Below are positions 45,061 through 56,600 of a DNA stretch of 64,000 nt, piece after piece. Below the pieces are notes generated by a model. It was not told the origin of the DNA, did not search any database, and worked only from the letters and a program-made list of their open reading frames with translations. The stretch spans positions 18,686,309-18,750,308 of the forward strand of contig CM057228.1 of assembly GCA_029891385.1 (NCBI GenBank), in the 5' to 3' direction. Made by a program: the position numbers and the translations under genes. This DNA is from Erythroxylum novogranatense. Lineage: Eukaryota; Streptophyta; Magnoliopsida; Malpighiales; Erythroxylaceae. Each line of letters starts with the position of its first letter. Positions within the stretch are counted from its first letter, which is position 1.

Positions 45061-47348
45061 ATGGGGAGAGGGGAAGAGAGCACACCTACTAAGCCCTCAA
45101 AATCTGCATCCTCAACTCAGGTTCTCTCTCTCTCTATCTCTCTCTCTCTCCCCCTCACACCCACACACCCACTCACCCTCACAATCAGACACATGATGTA
45201 TTACTAATCCTTCTCCTCAAAATTTACAGGAAATACCAACAACACCTTCATATCCTGATTGGAACTCTGTGCAGGTTTTCCTTTCTTTTGATCTTTAAAT
45301 CAATCAATTCCTAGCTAGATTTTGCAAATGCATATAATTGCTAGTTTCTTAGGCATACTACGGGGCTGCTGGCACTCCTCCACCCTTTTTTGCCTCAACT
45401 GTTGCCTCTCCCACTCCACCTCCCTATCTTTGGGGAAGCCAGGTAATAATTTTCTTGGTAATGTCCTGGGATGCGTGCACTTGGCTCCATTAGCTTATAA
45501 TGAGGAGTTTCTCATTTGTTTTTCTATTGTGCAATACTCAGCATCCATTGATCCCACCTTATGGAACCCCTGTTCCATATCCAGCTTTATATCCTGCAGG
45601 GGTATATGCTCATCCTAATATGGCCATGGTAAATAACATACATAATATTCTCATCTATTTCTTTGTTCACCAAATTGATTACTCCGTAACTTTCTATAGA
45701 CTCCAAATCCAACTCGGGTTGGTACAGAGGTGGAAGGCAAGGGACCGAATGGAAAAGAGTGGGCTTCAGCCAAAAAATCCAAAGGAACTTCAGGAGGCAA
45801 GGCAGCTTCTGGTTCAGGAAATGATGGTGCTTCTCAAAGGTCAGTTTATCCAGGTTAATTGTTGAACTTACGTTCTTAAACATTCAGTAAATCTGTATCT
45901 TACCGTGATTTTGGTACATTTCTAAATCTATTGCCATTTTTCTGATTTGATATGTACCTGCTAACAGTGCTGAGAGCGGTAGTGATGGCTCATCAGATGG
46001 AAGTGATGAGAATACTAACCAACAGGTATTAATTAGTGTATCAAGCATTTGCTTTTTTTTCTGTTCTGTAACTTAATCTTGACTTAATTGTTTTAGGAAT
46101 TTGTTGGAAGCAAGAAACGAAGCTTCGACCAGATGCTTGCAGATGGTAAATTTTGGTCTCAATCCCTGTTAAATCTTTCTTCCATGTGAGACAAATAGTC
46201 CTTAGCTAACACTCGATTTCATCTTCAGCCAACGCACAAAATAGCACTACTGGAGCGAATATTCAAGCTTCAGTGCCTGGTAAGGGTATGGTGCCTGTGC
46301 CTGCGACTAATCTTAATATTGGGATGGACTTATGGAACCCATCTCCTGCAACTGGTGCAGCTGGAGGTGCAACAATGGGATCAAATCCATCTGGTGCCCC
46401 CTCTGCATTTCCCACAGGGATGCCTGAACAGTCGATACAAGTACGAGTCTTGGACTTGCTGAAAATGCAACAGTAATATTAAGATGAAAAACAAACCGGT
46501 CTATATAATGATCAAACATCTCTCTCTATAATGCTAAGTTTGATCTTCATCACTTTATACTTCGTTCAGTATATTCTGCCAAATGTTTTCTTTTTCAGCT
46601 TCAACATCTGTCCCCCTAGAAGGTTATTGGTTTTCATGTCTTGTATCTTGGACTGCGTTCCTCCATTGGTTAATCATGGAAATCTTGATCCATAAATACA
46701 ATTATGTTTCATTCCACTGAATTTAATTATGCTTTCTGACAGGATGAGCGTGAACTGAAAAGACAGAAGAGAAAGCAATCTAATAGGGAGTCTGCCAGAA
46801 GGTCAAGATTGCGTAAGCAGGTACCTTTTGGCTGTTTACAGTTTTATTTTTTCACTAGCCACTCTTTACCCTCAATAATAGGTAAATATGTTGTCAAGTG
46901 ACTATGTTTTGAGTTTATATTATGTATTTTCTCTCTCTATGGGAAAGAGAGTAGGCAAGTTATATGCAATTTTTGGATTATCCTTGCTAGGCGGAGTGTG
47001 AAGAGCTGCAAGCGAGGGTGGAGAATTTGTCCAATGACAATGGTTATCTTAGAGAAGAATTGCAAAGGCTCTCTGACGAATGCGAGAAACTTAGATCCGA
47101 GAATGATTCCATTAAGGTTTACTGAAGTTTTTTGTGTCTTGATTTGTGATCCCCTATTGCTGATAACAAAAAGTGATTTGAAGTTTTTACCTATTATTAG
47201 AGCAAATAAAGCAACTAACTAGCATTCATAATTTCATATGGAACAGGAAGAATTGAGTCGATTATATGGGCCAGATGCTGTAGCTAACCTTGAACAGAAT
47301 AAATCTTCCTCAGCCCTTCAATCCCATGGTAGTGAAGGAAACAGTTGA
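45061..47348 (+). CDS. GBF1: G-box binding bZIP transcription factor, GBF1-like
   Basis: Eleven coding exons join without a break: 45061-45120, 45230-45274, 45353-45442, 45542-45628, 45700-45839, 45968-46025, 46097-46145, 46229-46440, 46743-46820, 46991-47116 and 47247-47348, giving 348 aa. All introns are GT-AG. The start MGRGEESTPTKPSKSASSTQ matches the GBF1 N-terminus. The proline-rich MFMR region follows (about residues 20-95; PPYGTPVPYPALYP), then an acidic Ser-rich stretch and TNLNIGMDLW. The basic region (about 250-273) has SNRESARRSRLRKQ with N261-x7-R269. Leucines at 279, 286, 293, 300 and 307 plus I314 form the zipper, and C276 sits where redox-sensitive cysteines of this family occur. 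The protein binds CACGTG G-boxes as a dimer in the nucleus. Lengths near 315-350 aa are normal. Confidence 0.93.
45121..45152. repeat. CT microsatellite in a bZIP intron
   Basis: About 30 bases of CT repeat with one A interruption follow the donor site of the first coding intron. They may vary in length between individuals. Confidence 0.85.
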
Positions 47349-48059
47349 AGGAACATGAGACGCAAAAACTTGGAAAATACATCTGGGCATCTCGGTAGAT
47401 CGTGACTAAACTTTGGTCCAGCAATCGCCATTTTCACATAGTGATCGACGCAATTAACCCATAGTTTACTTGTGAAATTTACCCAAAGTAATTAACCAAA
47501 TTAGAAATGTCAATGACTCTATGCCAATTGCTATTTTACTAGTCAATTTGGTTTTAACTAAGAAAAAAGGTATAGCTTTTCTTTCTTTTTTTTCTCCTGA
47601 GTGGGAATTTGTTATTTGCATGTTTGATCCAAATTGGAACGGACTTCTTTACATTTTTTAATCGTGGTGTCAGTGAGCAAAAGTCGAAAATTACCAAAAA
47701 GCTCCAAAGACAGCCATAACCCTGGAGTTCCCTGGGAAGTGGTGTCTTTAAGAGCAAATGTGGACGTACATATCTTCAGGAAACAAAAGCAAAAGGAACA
47801 GTTTTATTTGCCAAATATACGCACATGACCATTGATGATAAACGTTCAAATCTCAAGAAAAGGTTGGCATGGATCCAAAGTCCCGATTGTCAGTAAATTA
47901 CATATGTACGACAACTCATAGGCAAGCTTGAAAATGTGGGCAAACTATAAGTTCTCGCCAGTTAATAGAAAATCTAATTACACTTACCTACCTAACATAT
48001 AGACACAAGGAGATGAAGTGATGCAGACCAATTAGAAAAAGAAGGAAAAGCATTATCCG
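47349..48059. other. Convergent intergenic region with both 3' UTRs
   Basis: The bZIP stop (47,346-47,348) and the HVA22-like stop on the other strand (48,062-48,060) are 0.7 kb apart. The 3' UTRs of both genes must end here and may come close or overlap. No open frame in this stretch has support. Confidence 0.6.
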
Positions 48060-50439
48060 TCAACCGTCGTGGGTGGACTCGGTATCTGAGTTTGTTGTAA
48101 TTGTTTGTGAGTTGCCTTCTATTCGGGGATGCCCGTCTGCTTCATTTGCCTGGCCCTTTGGCATTCCATCGGCTGGTACAACAGAAAATTGAGTTGGAAA
48201 TTATCAGGTCAAATAGGACTTGCTGAATAGAAGTTTGAAGCATTCTGTCCACCACTCAATAAGCAAATACAAGGCCCTGTTAGTAACAACCGACAAAGCA
48301 AATATAATTCTAACCTGACCCCAAGATGTTCAAGAATAATGTCTTAACATAGTCAATCTCAGCCTGGTGCCTACTGACAAGTCTAACCTGTAAGTTTGAG
48401 AAACCAAGTCATCATCATATTTCCCTACATGTAAAAAGTGGGAAATAGAACATATACAGAAAACATACAACCGGAGCCCAACAAATGACCTAATGCAGTG
48501 ATGTTGATATAAAAAAAGGGCAATTCTATGGCATTCACAATCAAGAAATTGGAATATTCAGATAATAATATCCTGCACAAGAAAATATTGAGTACATACC
48601 ATTTCACCATATGCAAATCCAACAAGTATATCAACTCTAGCTTGATGCTTCAAGAGAAATGGACGCAGGTGGTTCTTGTATAATTGCTTTGCACCCTGGT
48701 GGAACCAATTTCTTTGCGAATTAAATGAACAAGTGAGTTGCAGTGCATAACCAAGATAATGAAGACAAACTATAACATGCCCACATCAAGATTGAGATTT
48801 CAAGCTTCAGCACAGGAGGTAATCGGAAGGCAAAGATACTAATAACGATTAATTATGTCGAATTGGCCTAATGACACATCACAGGATTCTCATCACGCAT
48901 TGACTTCTATAATTCTGCAAATAAAAATAGATGAACATGCATCCAACAAAATCAAAAGAAACAAATATCGGGATTTTTTATTAAGTAGGTGAATACACGG
49001 TAAAACTTATGAAGTTCCATGGACCAGCACACAAGCTTGAAATAAATGAAACCAAAAACAAGAGAAAGAAATGGAATTAAAGAGGGATGGAGTAAGAATG
49101 TTCAGTCGGAGAAACAGCTCAGCATGCTAAGCATTTACCTCAACAGTTGGAAGTTGGAGCCATACAAGAAATGCAAACTTTGCATGATAATACATGGGAA
49201 ACCTGTACAAAACAAAATCATATCAAGGAACAACCCTATAAAATAATTAACAGATATAGAAAACATATAAACTTATCAGCGTGAACACCCATCCATTTTT
49301 GAGCCTATGCAGTATCTCTGTAATTCTATGTTACAAACATCAAAAATTTGTCCTTTGCAACTAAATGGGTTAGTATGAAGCTTAGAGACTTAAAGAGCAA
49401 CAGTTCAGAACTGTACCAAGAAAGCAGTTTGTCTGTAAAGACTTCTACAAGGCTAAAGGATCCATATGCTGCATATACGGAGAAAAGAATTGTGAATAAT
49501 AATTCCAAGTATCAAATGAGTACATTCTCAGACCAAAGAAGAAGAATAGGGAGGGACGCAGGGATCGAGAATAGAGATTTGAAAGGTTACACGTAAAGTT
49601 CATGATATTAAACTCTGGAACACGAAATACTAACCAGCCCAATACATCAGCCACTTTTGTTTATCATTTTCATCTTCTCTCTCAATTGCCTTGAACGTAG
49701 AGTACACAGGTAAAGCAATCCCAACAGAGCAGCTGCATTAACAAAAAGAGACCCAATTCGGTTTCCAATCACATAGCATTAATAGTGACAGAACATCAAG
49801 TTAGGCACCAGTAATGAATAAGAAACCATAACAGATAGCTCTTCAGAAACATCAACAAAACGGCTCTTCAGAAACATCAACAAGATGCTAAACCACGTTC
49901 GGAGCCATAACAGATTCAACACAAGTTTAAACAAACATAGCAAATCGTACTCGAAACGTAAGCACAGAGATTGTAGATAAAAGAACAGTCTTACTCACCA
50001 AGCAGTGCGAAGAACAACATTAGAACCAAGTGGGCAAAGAAGCAACCGCAACCCAACCTGCAATCCCCAGAACCCATTTTAAGAAACACCATTTTTCTCT
50101 GAAAGTTTAATAAGAATCATAAAAGCATAAACTTTTAATTCACAAACAGCTTCCAGTAACATAATTGGAAGCAAAAATTTTATCTTTGCAAGAAAAATTC
50201 TAGCTTCATGAACCCCTCACTCAATCACTTAATTTAGTATTCCGTCCATCAAGCAAATTTAATCGGCAGTAAATAAGAAGAACCCAAATAAACGATCATA
50301 CTATAAACAAGAAAATCGATAGCACGAGATTGAATATCAGCAAAAACTACAACTAACATGAGATTGCAAATCTAAACCCTAAAAGATAAGAGAATTCAAA
50401 ATATACGTCGGTGGCTATGTTCGATCCGAGAAAGGCCAT
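48060..50439 (-). CDS. HVA22K: HVA22-like protein (TB2/DP1 family), k type
   Basis: Eight exons on the minus strand join cleanly: 50439-50407, 50057-49999, 49732-49635, 49468-49417, 49202-49139, 48695-48600, 48387-48315 and 48172-48060, giving 195 aa with GT-AG introns. The protein starts MAFLGSNIATD and continues VGLRLLLCPLGSNVVLRTAC. The TB2/DP1 core follows: YSTFKAIERED, then AYGSFSLVEVFTDKLLSW, then FPMYYHAKFAFLVWLQLPTV. A helical stretch (NHLRPFLLKHQARVDILVGF) and a polar tail ending in STHDG come last. Arabidopsis HVA22k is about 200 aa with the same layout. Family members are reticulon-like hairpin proteins that shape ER tubules, and some are induced by ABA or stress. No frame damage is visible, so it is likely active. 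Confidence 0.92.
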
Positions 50440-51172
50440 TTTTGAACAACCAAAGAGTAGGGTATCGATCCAACTGTAACAACGTGGCTTTGCTTTGGCT
50501 CATCAAGTAACGATGTTTTCTTTAAGGGCGTAGTAAAAGGAAATGGTAAGTGACATACCTCTCCTATATTTAACAATGCGGACAAACCACAAACTTTATA
50601 AATTTGTATTTGACTTATTAATTTTATTAATTTATCATATTTATATATTGATATTGATATTTTATTATAATTATTATATTTCTTAATTTTTAACAATATA
50701 TTTGTTTATATAATATAATATAATATCATAGCGTATCGTATCATAATAAAAATAAAATGATCAATTTATTATTTATATTTTATAAATATTGAATGTTTGA
50801 TAAATAAATATATTATTATTTTATTTATATGTAAATATTATTAGTTATACATAAAAGTATAAATAACTATTCAATATAATATATTAATATATTTTATAAA
50901 TAATTAATAATATACTAATTAACATAAAATTATAGTGGATTAAATATTTTATTAAATTTATTTTATTTTATGATAATACTAATATATAATATGTTTTTTA
51001 AACTAAAAAAATTCATTAAAATCAAACGAGGAACCAATACCGAAGAAGCAACTAAACCCAAAGCCAATAGGCTTTACCCTATATACCTGGACCTAAGCTT
51101 CTTCAGAATTGAGTACAAATGCGGAAGAATCAAAACGAAAAGCGGAAACAATACTGCGAGGGATAGTATCCC
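50440..51172. other. HVA22-like gene upstream region and AT-rich DNA
   Basis: 50,440-50,590 is the probable promoter and 5' UTR of the HVA22-like gene. 50,590-50,990 is extremely AT-rich, with TATAATATAATATAATAT-like runs, and has no feature I recognise. 50,990-51,172 is moderately AT-rich and leads to the edge of the next LTR. Confidence 0.45.
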
Positions 51173-53069
51173 TGTAGCATCCCACTCCCGCAAGACCCAA
51201 ACTCGACATCGAGGGTGATATCCGAGTCCGTGTCTTACAAGGGTGGTATGCTAAAGCACTCAAATACAGTCCAAAAACTCAATATGACATTTTTTTTAAA
51301 TAATCGTAAGCGCGGAAATCAGTAAACGATTTGGCCCGCTTTAATTTGTAAACAATTTCGGTCATAATACAATTTTAGTCATAAGAAGACAATCAACAGT
51401 ATTTAGCCATTTAATGCACAAAAATCTATAACCAAATTGGGTCCAATGTTGTTCATAAGCGTTTTCAGTGATCACATCACAATCAATAGAGCGACAATAG
51501 CCAATTGGGACCCACTGAAATTATAAAAAAAAAGCACTACTCTGCGGGAATTTCATAAATATAAATTTACACAAGAACAGGATAACACTAATGCAGACGT
51601 GAACTGATCCCGACCTCAATCTCTGACTTGCATGCAGTAAGCATACTCCCGTTTGTCTAACGGGATACTCTTCAAAGCCTGAAAAAAATTGCAAATTTTG
51701 TGTGAGTTTTGCGAACTCAGTGAGGAACCATCATCGATGGTTCACCCAATTCATGCAACTCAAGCATATCACAATTATATCAAATTTCACATTGAAAGGT
51801 AACACATGATTATTATCGCATAGGTGTGCGGCAGTCTTGTCTTTTACCCAATCAGAACTACTCAATCAAATGCATATGAAATGCGTATGTGACACTTTCC
51901 CATTTTTATTACAGTGTTGTGACCGAGTGCCTAAACTGTCCCTTGTAGGGCTCATTAATAATTGTCCCTTATCCATTGTGGATACAGGGCTCATTGAACG
52001 TTAAGCCTGAGGCTCTAAATCACTTATGAGCTCGAAGCTCATTCTCACTCGTTGAGCTTAAAGCTCTGGTCGGTGGCTACTCTAGTCACAACCCTGTTAA
52101 GTTTCATGCATTCATGAAATGGAATGCATCATCTTATTGCATGTTCCCATTCAATCTCATTCTCATATCTTCGGATCTTCGTCCGGCATTCAACATTAAA
52201 TTGAAAAAAAAACACATTTACCACATGGTTGTTATCACACAAGTATAAGGCATTTCGCTTTTCACCCAATCCAATTATTCAATTTTTTTTTACGATGTTG
52301 TGACCGAGCGCCTATACTGTCCCAAAATGGGCGCATTAATCGGTGAGCCTGAAGCTCTGAAATACGGTGGGCTTGAGGCTCTAATACGTTGAGCTCTAAG
52401 CTCTCGGTGGCTGCTCCGGTCACAACTGTCATTATCTGATCATGCATTTCATGTATGACATGCATACATCCCGATTTAACAGTAATTACAGCACAATTAT
52501 ACCACATGTCACAATTTGGCAGTACTGTATCACAATTAATTCACGTATCTCAATTTATCACATCAGAAACAAGTAAGTCACAGATTCACAAACATATAAC
52601 ACTTCTATAGCATAGTCTCCCAATACGTCGGACACCATCGGTCCAGACTCCAAATCATAAATAACACACAAGCCCGCCATTACCTCCACAAGGTTATAAG
52701 TGCAAAATTTCAACCAAATAAAGATTGAGGAACCATCTAGGTTACTCACCTATAACTTCCGAGCTAATGCCTGAAAGTCTCAGCAATGTCGGTGGATCGA
52801 GGCTCCAAATGTGCCTCTATAACAGTCAAAGTATATAAACATTACCAAATGTACACAGAAAATATGTATATAGACATATGTAGCAATTTAAAATGCGTAC
52901 AATGCATGTTCATGACATTTCCGGCACTAATCTAAAACTTCCCATTACAGCCCTTTTTCTCTAAATAACAAGAACTCATAGACACCAAATCAATTAATTC
53001 TTTTCAAAATTCCGAAAATTATACTCCAAACATATAGGAGCTATCCTTATGTCGAAACTAAATTCTATA

Positions 53070-53499
53070 TGTAGGGTCCGTGAACTCTGGCCACGCGGCC
53101 CCACCCTGTAGGATCCATGGATTCTGGCTATGCGACCCCCAGTCAGATCCTGACACTCTGGGCCCGCGATCTGCAGTCAGTATTGGATCCAGACACTTTG
53201 AGCCTGCGATCTACTGTACAGTAAGGTTTTGTCCCCTTTGGTACTTGTGTGAGTCACCACTCGAACACAAGACCTCAGGGTTTTGTCCCACTTTACGTGG
53301 ACGCCTCTTACCATTGAGCCAATTGTACCAGAGGGGACAAAACCTTACTGTACAGTGGATCGCAGGCCCAAAGTTTCTGGATTCAATACTGACTGCAGAT
53401 CGCGGGCCCAGAGTGTCCGGATCTGACTGGGGGTCGTATGGCCAGAGTCCATGGATCCTACAAGGTGGGGCCGCGTGGTCAGAGTTCACGAACCCTACA
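53070..53499. mobile_element. 430-bp palindromic element with central tRNA-like segment
   Basis: Two inverted arms, 53,070-53,244 and 53,325-53,499, are 175 bases each and differ at 12 positions, 10 of them transitions. The ends are TGTAGGGT and ACCCTACA. A 5-bp direct repeat CTATA flanks the element at 53,065-53,069 and 53,500-53,504. The 80-base centre is tRNA-like on the minus strand. It sits inside the minus-strand Gypsy LTR, whose homologous sequence continues on both sides. Fold-back DNA elements and tRNA-derived SINEs each explain part of it, but neither explains all. The long plus frame (53,080-53,640) and the minus frame over it are side effects of the palindrome. Confidence 0.85.
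53240..53329 (-). ncRNA. tRNA-like Pol III promoter segment in the palindrome centre
   Basis: On the minus strand the centre holds TGGCTCAATGGT, close to the Pol III A box, and about 45 bases later TGTTCGAGTGG, close to the B box (GGTTCGANTCC). The ends GGTAC and GTACC pair, like an acceptor stem. The D-arm-like GCTC...GAGG pairing is partial and the T stem is weak, so this is not a working tRNA. It could drive Pol III transcription through the left arm, as in SINE heads. Confidence 0.5.
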
Positions 53500-53621
53500 C
53501 TATACTCAACTTTCATCCAATGTTTGAGATCTTTAAACATTGATTCAAAAACTTTCTTTCTTCATAGAACTTGTAGATCTTTGTCTCTTGTTTACAATAA
53601 ATCAAAAACCAACTCATTTGG

Positions 53622-56600
53622 TGTAACATCCCGTTACTGATAGCAAGGGCATTATGGTACTATTGGGTCAGACTGATAGGTTTCATTGCATTCACTGATT
53701 GAACATGTTACTGGCCTCTAATTATAGAGGAACAGGTTTATTGCATATGCATTTATTCATAGGTACATGCATTCATGATTTTCTGGCATTTTAATTGTGA
53801 GTATGAGTTGATTGAATTGTGATCTGGAAACTGACTGAACTGACTGGATCGTGATTAATTGAGAAATTAGGAGTAATTGGGCTCGAGTGACTGATTTAGA
53901 ATCGTTTAAGTGTAATTGGTAATTGATGGTGACTTATAGGAAATTTCTGGAAATTTGGGAGAAAATGTCCGGACCGGAAATTTTTGAGCGATGCATCATC
54001 GATCAGATATAATCGAAAGAATTGTCCAATGGCAATGGAAAATTAGAGTTATCTTGTTAGGAAATAAAATGTTGAGTCATTGAAATTTAGAGACCGAAAA
54101 TTGAATCGATTTGGAGACCTATGTCTATAAATAGTTAGGTTTGAAACTTTGAGGATTTTATCCTAAGGCAAACCGCTTCTCTTCTCCCACGGTGATCTTC
54201 GATTCCTCCCATCGGTGAGGATTCTTCGATTTTCCTTATGGTTTCTCTTCATTGGCAAAGCTAACTTGTTTAATGTGATTGATGAAGGTTGAGAAGGGTT
54301 GAGAGTGGTTAATCGGTGATTGGAGAAAGTTTTAGGGTTTACGGTGATTTGTGATTTTGATCTTGATTGGTAAGTATTTATGGCTTTAATGTTGTTATTA
54401 ATGGTTAGTTGTTACATTTATGGCATTTATTATGGTTGATCTGGGTAGATGGGAGTGTTTAATCTTTGGTTTTAGTGAGAGAAAAGTCGAAAATCGATCG
54501 GAGAAAGCGGTGGCGCGCGACCCGCACGTCATGCGGAAGTGGGCCACCGCCCATGGCGAGTAATTACGCACTCGCCATGACGAAAGACGGGTTCACGCCA
54601 CATGTAACGTTTTCGTTCACGCCATGAAAGCAACCCTTATTGTAACATCTCACCCTCGACAGGAAGGGTAAAATAGTAAATTGGCATAGGATGAGATTAC
54701 TAGGGATTTATTAGTATTGTCCGTGCATACTGGTACTAGTGAACAAAGAAAATCATGCACATGAAATTACCGTACATGCATACATGACACTCTTGCTTTT
54801 GTGCCTAAGGCAATTTTATTGTGATTAACGAGCTATTGGGTTTGAAAAATTATTCGAGTGAGCCATTGATCGCTTTTATATTTTAAGGATTTTAGAAATT
54901 TTTCCGAATTTTTCAAGAAAATTCTTGATCGAAAAATCGCCAAGCACGAACCGGTTGATTTTCATGAATAAAATTTCTATCCAATAACTGTAATATTTGG
55001 TATATTATTTTGGGATTGAAATTATGGCCATTGGACTAGAATGGGTCAAATTGCATTAGGGTTTCATAAAAAGTTTTTGTCTTTTATCTTTTTTTGTCTT
55101 TTTCTCAAAAATGCCAAGTGTCCTAACAATTTAATGCTTTTGTCTTCTACCTATCCTTGTCATTTCAGTGGCTTCACATGAAAGGGGATAAAAAGAAGAG
55201 TTCTTACTCATTTGTTCCTTCCCCATCCGAAAATCTTCATTTCTTCCATCTCCATTGATTTTTTTCTACTTCTTTAAGTTACTTCCTCCCACTTAAAGAG
55301 CTTCTTCTTTTAAACAAGTTACTTTCTTGCCATGGAGAACTTACCCTTGCATGGGGTTAGAAGAGGTTGTTAGAGAGAATAGCAAAGAAAGAAGTGAAGA
55401 GTGGAAGCTTTAAGTAGGTGAGTTTTCAATTAAGCTTTAATTATGCTTTGTTTATATTTTAATAAATCATAGTGGTTAGATGCATTCATTTGGAGTTATG
55501 GTGCAATTATTGTATTTATTGATGCATGAATTTGATGAAAAGTATAGGTGGAATTGGTGGGTAGAAGGTGAGGTTTGAGTATGGTTGGATGAAGTGGTAT
55601 AAGTGAAGTGTTGTAGCTTGATTTTGAGAATTGAATATTAATGATTAATCTTGTATGGAATTAAAGAGGTAGGTGCTGCCAAATTGAGATAAGTATTCCT
55701 AGTGAATGTATGATTGATATAGGGACTGATTTTGTGTCCAAATGAGATGCTTATGGTAGTAGAAGTTCAATTGGCATGATAGGAGTTGTGATTGAGTAGT
55801 AAAGCTGAAAATGTGAATTTGACCTACTGTACTGTTTTGAGCATAACTCATTGTGTGGTTATGAAAATGAGTCTAGGTTTGTGCCCAATTAAATTTTGGG
55901 TTGTTGGATACATTTTTGTGTGAAATAGGTGTTGTCTAATTTTAGCATTAAGAGGTTGAAATTTGGCATGGAAAGTTCTTATTAAGGTTATTGTGAGCGA
56001 TGAATCAACCAATGATCTACCAGTTTTGCTGATTTTTCTAAATTAATTGAGAAGGAATTAGGGAAAATGGTCTAAATGAAAGTTGAAGCTTATCAAGTTA
56101 TCTTTCCATTCCCACTGATTTTACAATTTTTATATCTGTATATTGGGAGATATACACTGTGGAATATTGACTGATTTTGAACAATTTGGTGAAACCTAGA
56201 CTAAGAGTGGATTTGGTGCACATTTTGATTGGAAGCAATTTTATCAATTTTTGTGAATTGAATTGGCTTGCGTGATCTTCTGAAGAGTTGTAGAGGAAAC
56301 ATTGATCTTGAAAATGGTATTTAGCATGTAATTGTTGGAGATCATATGTGGGAGTAATGAATTTTCAAAATCTGTACCTGCATGAGGTTATTGATCACGC
56401 CTCGATCAAGAACTTGCATGAAAGTTTTAGGCTTGTTAGAGATGGAATTGGCTTTGAAGCCCTTCATGAGAAGTGTATCATGGTGTTTTATCTTTCCATA
56501 GGTATAAAGTATGCATTTATTTGACATTTGTGCAAGGAGATATACTGTTTAGAACATTCTGTCCAGATTGAGTACTTGCGGGGTAAAGAGATTCACTTAA

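Larger units (their letters stand above)
51173..53621 (-). repeat. Minus-strand Gypsy LTR, truncated at its start
   Basis: The reverse complement of its left edge (GATGCTACA at 51,173-51,181) and the GTCCGTG/GATATC phrases at 51,176-51,250 match the end of the solo LTR near 58,350-58,430. The block at 51,695-51,760 matches 57,943-58,010 and 59,640-59,705 in reverse, and the GGTGAGTAACCTAG phrase is at 52,737-52,755. It is therefore a sister of the LTRs that follow, in opposite orientation. A roughly 405-bp internal duplication covers about 51,790-52,195 and 52,195-52,500. The LTR is interrupted by the palindrome at 53,070 and cut by the Gypsy element at 53,622. Confidence 0.75.

Noticed and set aside
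44983..45207. 74-codon frame starting upstream of the bZIP start
   Set aside because: Its start lies in the leader intron, and after codon 46 it reads past the donor site into the CT repeat. The spliced frame from 45,061 matches the GBF1 N-terminus.
53240..53329. Functional tRNA gene in the palindrome centre
   Set aside because: The T stem does not pair, the acceptor stem is only partial, and the A box lacks the usual AG. It is kept as a tRNA-like segment only.
53080..53640. 186-codon plus-strand frame
   Set aside because: It lies across the palindrome and reads through both arms. The opposite strand gives a similar peptide because of the inverted repeat. No domain is seen.
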